58,805 bases of DNA from Mycobacteriales bacterium (GTDB lineage Bacteria; Actinomycetota; Actinomycetes; JAFAQI01): positions 1 to 58,805 of the forward strand of contig DASZRO010000051.1 of the NCBI GenBank assembly GCA_035550055.1, read 5' to 3'. The position numbers and the translations under genes are program-made. Positions 15,656 to 24,996 of this stretch are shown piece after piece. The notes below the pieces were generated by a model. The model had not been told where the DNA came from and made no database searches. It saw only the letters and a list, made by a program, of their open reading frames with translations. Position 1 is the first letter of the stretch, and the number at the start of each line of letters is the position of its first letter.

Positions 15656-16678
15656 CTACATCGTGACGACGGTGCGCCCCAGCGCCGGAGGCATCTCCTG
15701 GACGGCCTTGGTCAACGCGGCGAGATCGACGTCGACGAGCGCCTGTGGTCCGTCGCAGAGTGCCTCTCCGGGCGCGGGGTGCAGGTCGACCATGATCGCG
15801 TCGGCCCCGACGGCGATGGCCGCTCTGGCGAGCGGCACGACCAGCTCGCGCTTGCCCCCCGCGTGTGACGGGTCGACCATCACCGGCAGGTGTGACAGCG
15901 AGTGGATCACCGGCACGGCGCTGATGTCGAGGGTGTTGCGGTAGGCGGTCTCGAAGGTACGGATCCCGCGCTCGCAGAGCACGATGTCGAGGTTCCCGCG
16001 CTGGGCGATGTACTCCGCCGCCATCAGCCACTCCTCGATCGTGGCGTTGAACCCGCGCTTGAGCATGACCGGCTTGCCGGCGCTGCCGACCGCCTGGAGC
16101 AGCGCGAAGTTCTGCATGTTGCGGGTGCCGATCTGCATCATGTCGGCGTACTCGGCGACCAGCGGCACGTCGGCGGCGTCAACCACCTCGGTGACGATCG
16201 GAAGCCCGGTCGCCTCCCGCGCGTCGGCCAGGATCTTCAGCCCGGCCTCGCCGAGACCTTGGAACGCGTACGGGGAGGTGCGGGGCTTGTAGGCGCCGCC
16301 GCGCAGCAGCACCGCCCCGGCCGCCTTGGCCATCTCGGCGGCGGCGAGGGTCTGCTCGCGGGTCTCCACCGCGCACGGCCCGGCGATGAGGGTGAACGTG
16401 TCCGGGCCGATCGGCACCCCGCCGACCTTCACCGTCGAGGTCTCCGGATGGTTCTCCCGGCTGACCAGCTTGTACGGCGCGGAGATCCGGACGACGTCGC
16501 TCACTCCGGGCAGGGCGCCGAGGCTGAGCGTCTCGAACCGCTCGACGTCACCGACGAGACCGACGATCGTGCGGTGCACGCCGCGGCTGACGAACGCGGA
16601 GCCGCCGGCTGCCTCGACCGTCTTCACGACGGTCTCGACCTCCTCGACGGTCGCGTCCGAGGTCATGACCACCACCAT
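15656..16678 (-). CDS. aroF: 3-deoxy-7-phosphoheptulonate (DAHP) synthase, class I-beta with N-terminal ferredoxin-like domain
   Basis: The catalytic domain carries IAGPCAVE, LLRGGAYKPRTSPYAFQGLG, MQIGTRNMQNFALL, PVMLKRGF, and VMVDPSHAGGKRELV, typical of type I DAHP synthases that condense phosphoenolpyruvate with erythrose 4-phosphate at the head of the shikimate pathway. The first 70 or so residues form a small beta-alpha-beta regulatory domain like that of Thermotoga enzymes, which binds aromatic amino acids. I chose the ATG at 16678 because GAAGGGA lies 7 nt upstream; further in-frame sequence to 16714 lacks support. Upstream lie an intrinsic terminator and an aromatic-rich leader ORF, indicating attenuation. 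Confidence 0.92.
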   Translation of the reverse strand: MVVVMTSDATVEEVETVVKTVEAAGGSAFVSRGVHRTIVGLVGDVERFETLSLGALPGVSDVVRISAPYKLVSRENHPETSTVKVGGVPIGPDTFTLIAGPCAVETREQTLAAAEMAKAAGAVLLRGGAYKPRTSPYAFQGLGEAGLKILADAREATGLPIVTEVVDAADVPLVAEYADMMQIGTRNMQNFALLQAVGSAGKPVMLKRGFNATIEEWLMAAEYIAQRGNLDIVLCERGIRTFETAYRNTLDISAVPVIHSLSHLPVMVDPSHAGGKRELVVPLARAAIAVGADAIMVDLHPAPGEALCDGPQALVDVDLAALTKAVQEMPPALGRTVVTM

Positions 16679-16725
16679 CGCCTGTCCCTTCCAAGGACGT
16701 CGTGTTGACAGCAACCTTTGCCATC

Positions 16726-16754
16726 AAAAAAGCCCCGGGCGGTTGCCCGGGGCT
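16726..16754 (-). terminator. Intrinsic terminator/attenuator ahead of DAHP synthase
   Basis: On the minus strand a perfect 10-bp stem (AGCCCCGGGC / GCCCGGGGCT, 4-nt loop) is followed by six T residues. It lies about 48 nt before the DAHP synthase start codon and 22 nt after the stop codon of the leader ORF. It would end transcripts arriving from the EamA transporter gene or from a leader promoter unless antitermination occurs. Confidence 0.85.
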
Positions 16755-16775
16755 CGTCAGTGCGGAGTGCGCGCG

Positions 16776-16835
16776 CTACTCCACCCGATCGAGCATCAGC
16801 CCGGACCCGGTGAAATAGCCAAACCAGCGCGTCAC
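16776..16835 (-). CDS. Leader peptide rich in aromatic residues (predicted attenuator ORF)
   Basis: A 19-codon ORF reads MTRWFGYFTGSGLMLDRVE (first codon GTG). Trp, Phe, Tyr and Phe occur within five residues (WFGYF), the right composition to sense charged aromatic tRNAs. It begins 10 nt after the EamA transporter stop codon and ends 22 nt before a perfect intrinsic terminator that precedes DAHP synthase. A short hairpin GGAGT/ACTCC spans its stop codon. No strong Shine-Dalgarno is seen, so it may be read by reinitiation after the transporter or on its own transcript. Confidence 0.6.
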   Translation of the reverse strand: MTRWFGYFTGSGLMLDRVE

Positions 16836-16845
16836 GGAAATGATG

Positions 16846-17730
16846 TTACTCGAAACGCTGGACGAGCGCATCCCTGGACTTCCTGGGGCCCAGCTCGACC
16901 GTGTACATCGCCGCCAGCACGAGCACACCGCCGATGACGATCCGCGGTCCGAGACGGTCGCCACCGACCGTCACTCCGAAGATCCCGGCGAACACCGGCT
17001 CCATCGTCAGGACCACCGCGGCGCGGGTCGGCGCAAGCTGTGCCTGTGACCAGGTCTGGATGAAGAAGGCGACGGCGGTCGCGAACAGTGCGGTGAACAC
17101 GACCGCCTCCCACGCCTTGGCGTCCGGCGGCGGCGCCAGCGAGTCCGGCGCCGCGCACACGATCGAGAGCACGGCAACCGTCGAGAGCTGCATCACGGCC
17201 AGTCCGGCGGCGTCGTAGGAGGGCGACCACTCGCCGAGGCCGAGGATGTGCAGGGCGAACAGCAGCGCGCACAGCAGCGTGATGGCCTCGCCGTACCCGA
17301 TCGAGAACCCGTGCAGCGAGATGACGCCGAGGCCTGCGGTGGCCAGCGCGACGCCCACCCAGGTGAGGGCCCCCGGTGGTCGGCGCAGCGCGATGGCGGC
17401 GCACAGCGGCGTGAACACGACCAGCAGGCCGGTGAGGAAGCCCGACACGGTCGCACTGGTGCGTTCCAGGCCGACCGTCTGGGTGATGTAGCCGGTGCCG
17501 AGCGCGAGGCCAAGGACGACGCCGAGGATCTTGCCCCGCCGGTCGAGCCGCGACAGCGCGCGGGGTCGTGCCGTCGCGATCGCGATGGCCGCGATCGTGA
17601 ACCGCCATGCCAGGAAGTCCATGACCGGCATGCGCGAGACGGCGTCCTTGACGACGACGAACGTCGAGCCCCATACGGCAGTCGCCGCGACCAGCAGAAG
17701 AGTCGCCAGCGCCGGCTTCGACAGCTTCAT
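16846..17730 (-). CDS. EamA/DMT-family transporter
   Basis: About 294 residues with ten predicted membrane helices in two EamA repeats. Typical motifs are LLLVAATAVWGSTFVVVKDA in helix 1, FLAWRF, and in the second half LTMEPVFAGIFGVTVGGDRL. The family includes exporters of amino acids and metabolites (for example YddG for aromatic amino acids). Here it sits directly before the aromatic leader peptide and DAHP synthase, so export of an aromatic compound is plausible but inferred. The ATG at 17730 begins the first hydrophobic segment; further upstream in-frame sequence is noncoding in character. Confidence 0.85.
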   Translation of the reverse strand: MKLSKPALATLLLVAATAVWGSTFVVVKDAVSRMPVMDFLAWRFTIAAIAIATARPRALSRLDRRGKILGVVLGLALGTGYITQTVGLERTSATVSGFLTGLLVVFTPLCAAIALRRPPGALTWVGVALATAGLGVISLHGFSIGYGEAITLLCALLFALHILGLGEWSPSYDAAGLAVMQLSTVAVLSIVCAAPDSLAPPPDAKAWEAVVFTALFATAVAFFIQTWSQAQLAPTRAAVVLTMEPVFAGIFGVTVGGDRLGPRIVIGGVLVLAAMYTVELGPRKSRDALVQRFE

Positions 17731-17774
17731 GGCGCGATCGACGCTAGCGGCCGCGGCCGCGAGCTCGTCCGCGC

Positions 17775-17780
17775 TAGCGT
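17775..17780 (+). promoter_or_regulatory. Probable -10 element (TAGCGT) for the 17788 gene
   Basis: TAGCGT lies 7 nt before the GTG at 17788. The 57-bp divergent gap also holds a second CGCTAGCG copy (17740-17747) serving the minus strand, so the gap is nearly symmetrical. Confidence 0.45.
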
Positions 17781-17787
17781 GCGCAGC

Positions 17788-18345
17788 GTGGTCGACACCC
17801 TCGAGCTCGGTCCGCCCGAGCCTTCCGGCGACAGTGAGATCTCCTATCCGACGGGGCCGAGTCAGCTGCAACGGATCGTCGGGCTGGTCGCCGTGCCGGC
17901 GGCGCTCGGGATCGCGTCGCTGGTCGTCGCGATGGCGTCGTTGATGGTCATCGACCCCGCCAGCGAGATCGGCGACATCGACCTGTTCACACAGCGGGCC
18001 AACCTGGACGGCAACCTGCTGGAACTGCGGTGGTCGTCGGGGTTACGGGCGTTGGCGGCGTTGGTCGCACTCGTCGTCGCCGTGGTGGCGGCGCGGATGC
18101 TGGTCGGGCGGCGGGCCCGGGTCCGCATCGGCGTCGCGGCGCCGGAGGCAGACGATCCGGCCAGCCTGGACGCTCTCGAAGCGGCGGCCGTCGCGGCGCT
18201 GCCGGTACCTGCCCGGGCCGACGCGACGATCGTGGGCGCGGCGATGTTGGTGAGCCTGCTGTCGCTGGCCTTCAACGTCGCAGCGTTCGGGTACGCGATG
18301 GCCAGCCACCTGCCACAGACACAGCCGACCCAGCTGGGCTTCTAG
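17788..18345 (+). CDS. Membrane protein of unknown function
   Basis: 185 residues with three hydrophobic segments: around 32-58 (IVGLVAVPAALGIASLVVAM), around 87-110 (LAALVALVVAVVAARMLV) and near the C-terminus (IVGAAMLVSLLSLAFNVAAF). Acidic loops separate them. No recognized motif. The start is the GTG with a -10-like TAGCGT 7 nt upstream; the large open frame upstream of it is antisense to the transporter. It converges on the PASTA kinase gene, separated by a hairpin. Confidence 0.65.
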   Translation: MVDTLELGPPEPSGDSEISYPTGPSQLQRIVGLVAVPAALGIASLVVAMASLMVIDPASEIGDIDLFTQRANLDGNLLELRWSSGLRALAALVALVVAVVAARMLVGRRARVRIGVAAPEADDPASLDALEAAAVAALPVPARADATIVGAAMLVSLLSLAFNVAAFGYAMASHLPQTQPTQLGF

Positions 18346-18383
18346 CCGCTGCCGTCGCCGTTCGACGTACGACGGCGCAGCCG
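18346..18383. terminator. Hairpin between convergent genes (possible bidirectional terminator)
   Basis: GCTGCCGTCG (18348-18357) can pair with CGACGGCGCAGC (18370-18381) with a small bulge, in the 39-bp gap between two convergent genes. There is no T-run on either side, so termination would be of the U-less kind common in GC-rich actinomycetes. Confidence 0.4.
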
Positions 18384-18384
18384 G

Positions 18385-20292
18385 TCAGTAGTAGTCGATC
18401 TCGATCGTCGTACCGACCTTCTGCTTGCCGAGCGGAGTCTCGCGGAACACCTGCTGAGGTCCGCCCGGCGCGAACTGCTCGTCGTCGACCTTGAAGCCGG
18501 CGGCCTTCAGCGCGTTGATCGCGTCGACCAGCGACTCGCCCTCGACGTTCGGCACGTCGACGTACTCAGGCCCTTCGGACACGACGAGCTTGATGATGTC
18601 GCCCTGATGACGCTCGACACCGCCCCCGGGCACAGAGGCGATGACGTCGCCCTTCGCCACGGTGTTGCTGTAACGCTGCTGGTCGGAGTCGACGAGGAAG
18701 CCGAGTGAACTGAGCTCAGCGGTTGCGGCCGCGACCGACTGCCCGTCGAGATCGTCTGGCACCGCGACCGGCTTGGGGCCTTTGCTGACGAAGAGGATCA
18801 CGCTGGAGCCGGCTTGGACTTCCTGCCCGACCGGCTTGTCCGTCTTGATCACGAGACCTGACTTGAGGGTCTCGTTGTAGACGTGGTCCTCGCTGCTGAC
18901 CGTCACCCCGACGGCGCGCAGCGCGGCGGTAGCCGCGGCGACGGTGTCTCCAGACACCGACGGGATGTGCGCGGGACCGAGCGAAAGCCGCAGGCTCACC
19001 GTCCCGCCGTGGCCGACGCGGTCGCCGGGGCCGGGGGACTCGACAGCCACTTGGTTCTGCGCGTACTGGTCGCTGTAGACCGGCTTGAGCCATTTCGCGT
19101 GAAGCCCGGCGCGCTTCAAAGCGGCGTCGGCCGCCGGCCTGGTCTCGCCCAGCAACGCGGGCGCGTGTGTGTAGCGGCCGAGTGCGAAGTACCAGCCGAG
19201 CACGCCGGCGGCGACGATCAGCAGGCCGACCAGTCCCGCCACGATCCAGCCGCGCCGCCCGAACCGCGGGCCGCTCGCCGACCTCTGTCCACGGTGCCGG
19301 GTAGGACCTTGCGGTGGTGCGGCGTCGGCGACGGAGCCCGCCGCGACCGCCTGGGTGAGCGCGTTCGTCGGCGTCGGCGGTGGCGTGGTCGCCGCCAGTG
19401 GAGCGGTGGCCGTCACCGGCAGCCCCGGCACCGCGGCGTGGAGCGAAAGCTTGTCGCGGACGTCGACGAGCGAGTCGTGAAGCTCGTTCGCGTCCGTCGG
19501 GCGCTGAGCAGGGTCCCGGGCCGTCGCCCAGGTGACCAGCGCGTCGAGCTGTGGCGGGATCCCGGGGGTCCGGGTGCTCGGGGCCGGCACGTTCTGGCTG
19601 GCGTGCTGGTGGAGCACGGCGTATGCGCTGTCGCCTTCGAACGGCGTGCGTCCGGTCAGCAGCTCGAACATCAGCACGCCGGCGGAGTAGACGTCCGAGC
19701 GTTCGTCGGCGGTCCCGTGCTCGAACTGCTCGGGTGCCAGATAGGCCGCGGTGCCGAACAGCACGCTTCCGGTGGTGGTGACGGTGCTGCCGGCGACGGC
19801 GCGGGCGAGGCCGAAGTCGGCGACCTTCACGCGACCGTCCGCAGTGAGCAGCACGTTCTCGGGCTTGATGTCGCGGTGAACGAGGCCTGCTCGGTGCGCC
19901 GCCGCGAGCGCGGCGAGGACGTGATCCATCACCGCGAGGGTCTCGCCGGGGGTCAGCAGCCCCCGGTCCCGCAGCACGGCACGCAGGTTCGCCCCCGGCA
20001 CGAACTCCATGACGAGGAACGGCCGGTCGCCGTCGGTGCCCTGGTCGTAGACGGCCACCACGTCGGGATGGGAGAGCCGGGCTGCCGCCCGAGCCTCCCG
20101 CTGGAACCGCGCGAGCGTCTCGTGGTCGCCCGCCAGGTGGGCGTGCAGAACCTTGACCGCCACCCGACGTTCGAGGCGGGTGTCAGTGGCGAGGTAGACC
20201 GACGCCATGCCGCCGTGGGCGATGAAGGAGTCGACGGAGTATCTGCCGTCGAGCAACCGACCGACCATCGGATCGACCGGCGGGGCATCCAT
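18385..20292 (-). CDS. pknL: Membrane Ser/Thr protein kinase with four PASTA domains (PknL/PknB type)
   Basis: From the ATG at 20292 the protein has about 635 residues: a kinase domain with glycine loop (HGGMASVY), VAVKVL lysine, catalytic HRDIKPENVLL, DFGLAR and the APEQ motif; a Pro/Ala linker; a membrane helix (GWIVAGLVGLLIVAAGVLGW); then four extracytoplasmic PASTA repeats, which in this family bind peptidoglycan fragments. The catalytic residues look intact. It is placed like mycobacterial pknL, near a DAHP synthase and an Rv2175c-like gene; the mycobacterial PknL phosphorylates Rv2175c. No Shine-Dalgarno, but TAGAAT lies 7 nt upstream of the ATG. Confidence 0.92.
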   Translation of the reverse strand: MDAPPVDPMVGRLLDGRYSVDSFIAHGGMASVYLATDTRLERRVAVKVLHAHLAGDHETLARFQREARAAARLSHPDVVAVYDQGTDGDRPFLVMEFVPGANLRAVLRDRGLLTPGETLAVMDHVLAALAAAHRAGLVHRDIKPENVLLTADGRVKVADFGLARAVAGSTVTTTGSVLFGTAAYLAPEQFEHGTADERSDVYSAGVLMFELLTGRTPFEGDSAYAVLHQHASQNVPAPSTRTPGIPPQLDALVTWATARDPAQRPTDANELHDSLVDVRDKLSLHAAVPGLPVTATAPLAATTPPPTPTNALTQAVAAGSVADAAPPQGPTRHRGQRSASGPRFGRRGWIVAGLVGLLIVAAGVLGWYFALGRYTHAPALLGETRPAADAALKRAGLHAKWLKPVYSDQYAQNQVAVESPGPGDRVGHGGTVSLRLSLGPAHIPSVSGDTVAAATAALRAVGVTVSSEDHVYNETLKSGLVIKTDKPVGQEVQAGSSVILFVSKGPKPVAVPDDLDGQSVAAATAELSSLGFLVDSDQQRYSNTVAKGDVIASVPGGGVERHQGDIIKLVVSEGPEYVDVPNVEGESLVDAINALKAAGFKVDDEQFAPGGPQQVFRETPLGKQKVGTTIEIDYY

Positions 20293-20299
20293 CACGCCG

Positions 20300-20305
20300 A
20301 TTCTA
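20300..20305 (-). promoter_or_regulatory. Probable -10 element (TAGAAT) for the PASTA kinase gene
   Basis: Reading leftward, TAGAAT lies 7 nt before the ATG at 20292. The stop codon of the upstream LysM gene is at 20321, so the kinase may have its own promoter besides read-through. Confidence 0.45.
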
Positions 20306-20320
20306 GGTGGAGTGACGAGC

Positions 20321-21268
20321 TCAGAAGCGGTCACGAAGCGCCATCACGTCCGCGACGTATCGCCTCGTCGAGCGGAACATTCCGTTCTCCCGCACCGACT
20401 GAAGACCTTGGTAGTAGCCCGCGACAGCGCGCCGTTCGCTTTTCGCCTCGTGTGTCAGCACTGACAGCAGCGCGACGCCGGCGGTGACGTTGTCCCGCGC
20501 GTCGAGCAGGTCGAGGTCGCGATGCACGACGTCGGCGGACAGGTACGCCGCGGTGTAGGGCATCACCTGCATGGCTCCGATCGCCCCGACGGGGGAGACC
20601 TCGCGCATGTTGAAGCCCGACTCCTGCCACGAGATCGCCAGGGCGAGCCGGTCGTCAAGACCCCATGCCTCGGAGGTGGAGCGAATCAGGGCCGCGACGG
20701 CGCTGCGCGAGGGCTCGGGGTGCCGGTCGAGGATCCGCAGCTCCCGATTCGCCGCGCGGGTGGTGGTGCTCCCTCGCCCGGCGACACGGTGCGGGATCGC
20801 CAGCCGCTCGCCGAGCTCGATGACCAGCGACTTCGGTAGATGGTTGCGGCGCGCGATCGCGGCGGGCCTGACGTGGTAGCGGGCGGCGAGCCCGTCGACG
20901 GTGTCCCCGACGACGACCGTGTGCCAGATCGTCGTGACATGCGTCGAGTGCACGCGCCGGTGCCCGTGGTAACGGTGCCCGGTCGGCACCCGCAGCGTCT
21001 GACCGGCGTAGATCAGGTCACCGTTGCCCGGCAGGTCGTTCAGCTCGATCAGCCGGGCCACCGTCGTGTGGTAGCGAGCCGCGATCGCGGAGAGCGTGTC
21101 CCCCGGATGCACCCGGATCAGCGTGATGCTCGACGCCGAAGCGGTCACCACGGCGGCGAGGACCAGGGGCAGCACCACGGCACGGCGTCGCCAGATGCGG
21201 TCGGCGCTGCGGCGCGCGGCGGACGTCTCGCGCGGGGCAGCGTGACGCGCGCGGTGAGCACCGAACAT
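20321..21268 (-). CDS. LysM-domain lytic transglycosylase (SLT fold), secreted
   Basis: About 315 residues: a basic N-terminus and signal-anchor-like segment (VVLPLVLAAVVTASASS), two LysM domains (IRVHPGDTLSAIAARYHT... and HTVVVGDTVDGLAARYHV...) that bind glycan strands, then a transglycosylase-like domain with the catalytic Glu in ISWQESGFN, followed by GAIGAMQVMP and AGYYQGL. It should cleave peptidoglycan outside the membrane. The ATG at 21268 has AGGAG 7 nt upstream; the open frame beyond it is not supported. It is the gene directly upstream of the PASTA kinase on the same strand. Confidence 0.88.
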   Translation of the reverse strand: MFGAHRARHAAPRETSAARRSADRIWRRRAVVLPLVLAAVVTASASSITLIRVHPGDTLSAIAARYHTTVARLIELNDLPGNGDLIYAGQTLRVPTGHRYHGHRRVHSTHVTTIWHTVVVGDTVDGLAARYHVRPAAIARRNHLPKSLVIELGERLAIPHRVAGRGSTTTRAANRELRILDRHPEPSRSAVAALIRSTSEAWGLDDRLALAISWQESGFNMREVSPVGAIGAMQVMPYTAAYLSADVVHRDLDLLDARDNVTAGVALLSVLTHEAKSERRAVAGYYQGLQSVRENGMFRSTRRYVADVMALRDRF

Positions 21269-21387
21269 CGAGCTGCTCCTAGCCTTGGAAAAACCAGCGC
21301 TCGGGGAAGCGGGCAGCGTGTCGATCAACGTAACGCGCGAGTGGCGGATGGGGCGTATGTGACACGCCGTCTGCGACGATCTGACGC

Positions 21388-23156
<1,769 letters not shown>

Positions 23157-23360
23157 TCAGCCTCCTTGTACCGCGGTCAGGACCTCGACGTGGTCACCCT
23201 CGTCGACGCTACGGGTACCCCACTCGTGCCGAGGAACGACCTCGTCGTTGATCGCGACCGCACATCCGGCGTGGTCGGGGGTGAGCAGCGCCACCAGGTC
23301 GGCGACGCGCACGTCTGCGGCGACCTCGCGAGCATCGCCGTTGAGGCGGATGCGGATCAC
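23157..23360 (-). CDS. thiS: Thiamine biosynthesis sulfur carrier protein
   Basis: A 67-residue ubiquitin-fold protein ending in Gly-Gly (TAVQGG), which ThiF adenylates and thiocarboxylates in thiazole synthesis. The GTG at 23360 gives the usual length (MIRIRLNGDARE...). It overlaps the thiO stop by 4 bp and is followed immediately by thiG. No thiF is visible in the window. Confidence 0.93.
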   Translation of the reverse strand: MIRIRLNGDAREVAADVRVADLVALLTPDHAGCAVAINDEVVPRHEWGTRSVDEGDHVEVLTAVQGG

Positions 23361-24493
23361 CGGGACACCGCTTCGAAGCGACTGGGCGCGACCGCCCACC
23401 GGCTCGGCGGCTCGGCGCCGCTGATCGAGTCGGCGACGAGGTCAGCGGTGACGGGGGCCAGCAGGACGCCGTTGCGGTAGTGGCCCGTGGCCAGGTGCAG
23501 CCCGGCCACCGACGCCGACTCGCCGATCAGCGGTCGGTTGTCCGGCGTGCCGGGGCGCAGGCCCGCCGTCACCTCGACGAGCTCGAGCTCGTCGATCAGC
23601 GGGAGGATCGCGCGCGCGTCGCGCAGCAGCTCGCGGACCGCGCCGGCACGGACGCTGACGTCGAAGCCTTGTTCCTCGACCGTCGCGCCGACGACGAGCT
23701 CGCCGTGCGTGCGCGGCACCAGGTAGACCTCATGTCCGTTGACGAAGGCGCGCACGCTGTGGGCCGGCAGCCCGACCGCGCCCCTGCTGCGCAGCCGGAG
23801 GATCTCGCCCTTCACCGGCCGGATCGGCGGCAAGGCGAACTCCGGGATCCCGGCGACTCGCGCCGACCAAGATCCCGCCGCGAGCAGGACGGTCGGCGTG
23901 GCGAGCCGGCTGCCATCGCCGAGCCGGACTGCGTGCACCGTGTTGTCGACGATCTCGACGGAGGTGACCCGTTCGCGGACCAGCGACGCGCCGAGTGCCG
24001 CCAGCAGAGCCGCTGCCAGCAGCCGATTGTCGATCGAGTGGTCGCTGGCCGCGAGCAGTCCGCTACGGACGTCCGGGCTCAGTGCCGGCTCGAGCGCCCG
24101 GGCCTCGCGCGAGGTGAGCATCGTGGCGTCGAGCCCGAGTGAGGTCTGGAATGCATGCAGCTCGGCGAGCATTGCGCGGTCGCCCGCATCGGTCGCGACC
24201 AGCAGCGTGCCCTCGGTGCGCAGGCCGACCGAGTGGCCGGTGACCGACTCCAGCTCGCTCACGAACGCCGGGTAGCGCCGCAACGACTCGAGCGCGAGCT
24301 GGAGGAGCTGCTCCTCGCCGTACTTGATCTCGGTGACCGGCGCGAGCATGCCGGCCGCGACGTGCGTTGCGGCGCTCGCCGGCGACGGATCGACGACTGC
24401 CACCCGCGCGCCGCGTTGGGTGAGCCGCCATCCGCAGGCGAGCCCGATGACGCCGCCACCGACCACCACGACGTCGTACGACGCATCTGTCAC
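23357..24493 (-). CDS. thiO: Glycine oxidase ThiO (FAD)
   Basis: About 378 residues with an N-terminal FAD-binding GxGxxG motif (VVVVGGGVIGLACGW), a central DAO-type substrate domain and the C-terminal GLRPGTPDNRPLIGE plus ATGHYRNGVLLAPVTA characteristic of ThiO. It oxidizes glycine to dehydroglycine for thiazole synthesis. The GTG at 24493 has GAAGGGAG 8 nt upstream, and that Shine-Dalgarno lies within the 3' strand of the TPP riboswitch. In-frame sequence further upstream is the riboswitch. Confidence 0.93.
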   Translation of the reverse strand: MTDASYDVVVVGGGVIGLACGWRLTQRGARVAVVDPSPASAATHVAAGMLAPVTEIKYGEEQLLQLALESLRRYPAFVSELESVTGHSVGLRTEGTLLVATDAGDRAMLAELHAFQTSLGLDATMLTSREARALEPALSPDVRSGLLAASDHSIDNRLLAAALLAALGASLVRERVTSVEIVDNTVHAVRLGDGSRLATPTVLLAAGSWSARVAGIPEFALPPIRPVKGEILRLRSRGAVGLPAHSVRAFVNGHEVYLVPRTHGELVVGATVEEQGFDVSVRAGAVRELLRDARAILPLIDELELVEVTAGLRPGTPDNRPLIGESASVAGLHLATGHYRNGVLLAPVTADLVADSISGAEPPSRWAVAPSRFEAVSR

Positions 24494-24499
24494 CGGATC

Positions 24500-24612
24500 C
24501 ACTCCCTTCGCCGGCATTACCCGGATCAGGTTCAGCGGTCGGTCGCCTCGTGGCGACCCTCTCAGCCGAGACTGCTCGACGACTTCTTGGCTCCCGCGCG
24601 GAACCTCACGGT
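24500..24612 (-). promoter_or_regulatory. TPP riboswitch (THI box)
   Basis: On the minus strand the conserved THI-box elements appear in order: GGCTGAGAG, a GGTCGCC/GGCGACC variable stem, then TGAACCTGATCCGGGTAATG and CCGGCGAAGGGAG. These form the thiamine-pyrophosphate-binding aptamer. The terminal GAAGGGAG is also the Shine-Dalgarno of thiO, so TPP binding should block translation of the thiO-thiS-thiG operon directly. End positions are approximate. Confidence 0.93.
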
Positions 24613-24619
24613 ACGCCCG

Positions 24620-24625
24620 TAGGGT
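24620..24625 (+). promoter_or_regulatory. Probable -10 element (TAGGGT) for the Rv2175c-like gene
   Basis: TAGGGT lies 7 nt before the GTG at 24633, back to back with the divergent TPP riboswitch. Confidence 0.5.
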
Positions 24626-24632
24626 TGGCGGT

Positions 24633-24983
24633 GTGGAGCTCGAGGAGCTGAGCGCGCAGTGGCTGTCGGTGGGCGATCTCGCCACTCGCCTCAACGAACG
24701 TCCGAGTCGCGTCAAGGACCTGATCCGCGAGCATCGGCTCGTCACAGTCGACATCGGGGACCCGCCACGGCCGAGCGTGCCCGTCGAGTTCGTCCATGAC
24801 GGCCAGCTGGTCAAAGGCCTGACCGGTGCGCTGACCGTCCTTGCCGACGCCGGTTACTCACCCGAGCAGGCGGTGCGTTGGTTGCTCACCGACAACGACC
24901 TGTTGCCAGGCCGTCCCGTCGACTACCTGGCCGCCGGTCGCCACACCGCGGTGAAGCGCGTCGCCATGTCGTTGGCCTTCTGA
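24633..24983 (+). CDS. Rv2175c-like DNA-binding protein
   Basis: The 116-residue protein has an N-terminal winged-helix/excisionase-like HTH ([27 protein letters not shown]), a central [14 protein letters not shown] and a C-terminal helical part ending [14 protein letters not shown], matching what I recall of the Rv2175c family. In M. tuberculosis that protein binds DNA and is a substrate of PknL; a PASTA kinase lies 4.3 kb away here. Probably leaderless. It heads a likely operon with thiE and crtYc-crtYd. Confidence 0.85.
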   Translation: MELEELSAQWLSVGDLATRLNERPSRVKDLIREHRLVTVDIGDPPRPSVPVEFVHDGQLVKGLTGALTVLADAGYSPEQAVRWLLTDNDLLPGRPVDYLAAGRHTAVKRVAMSLAF

Positions 24984-24996
24984 GGTCCGAACAGGG

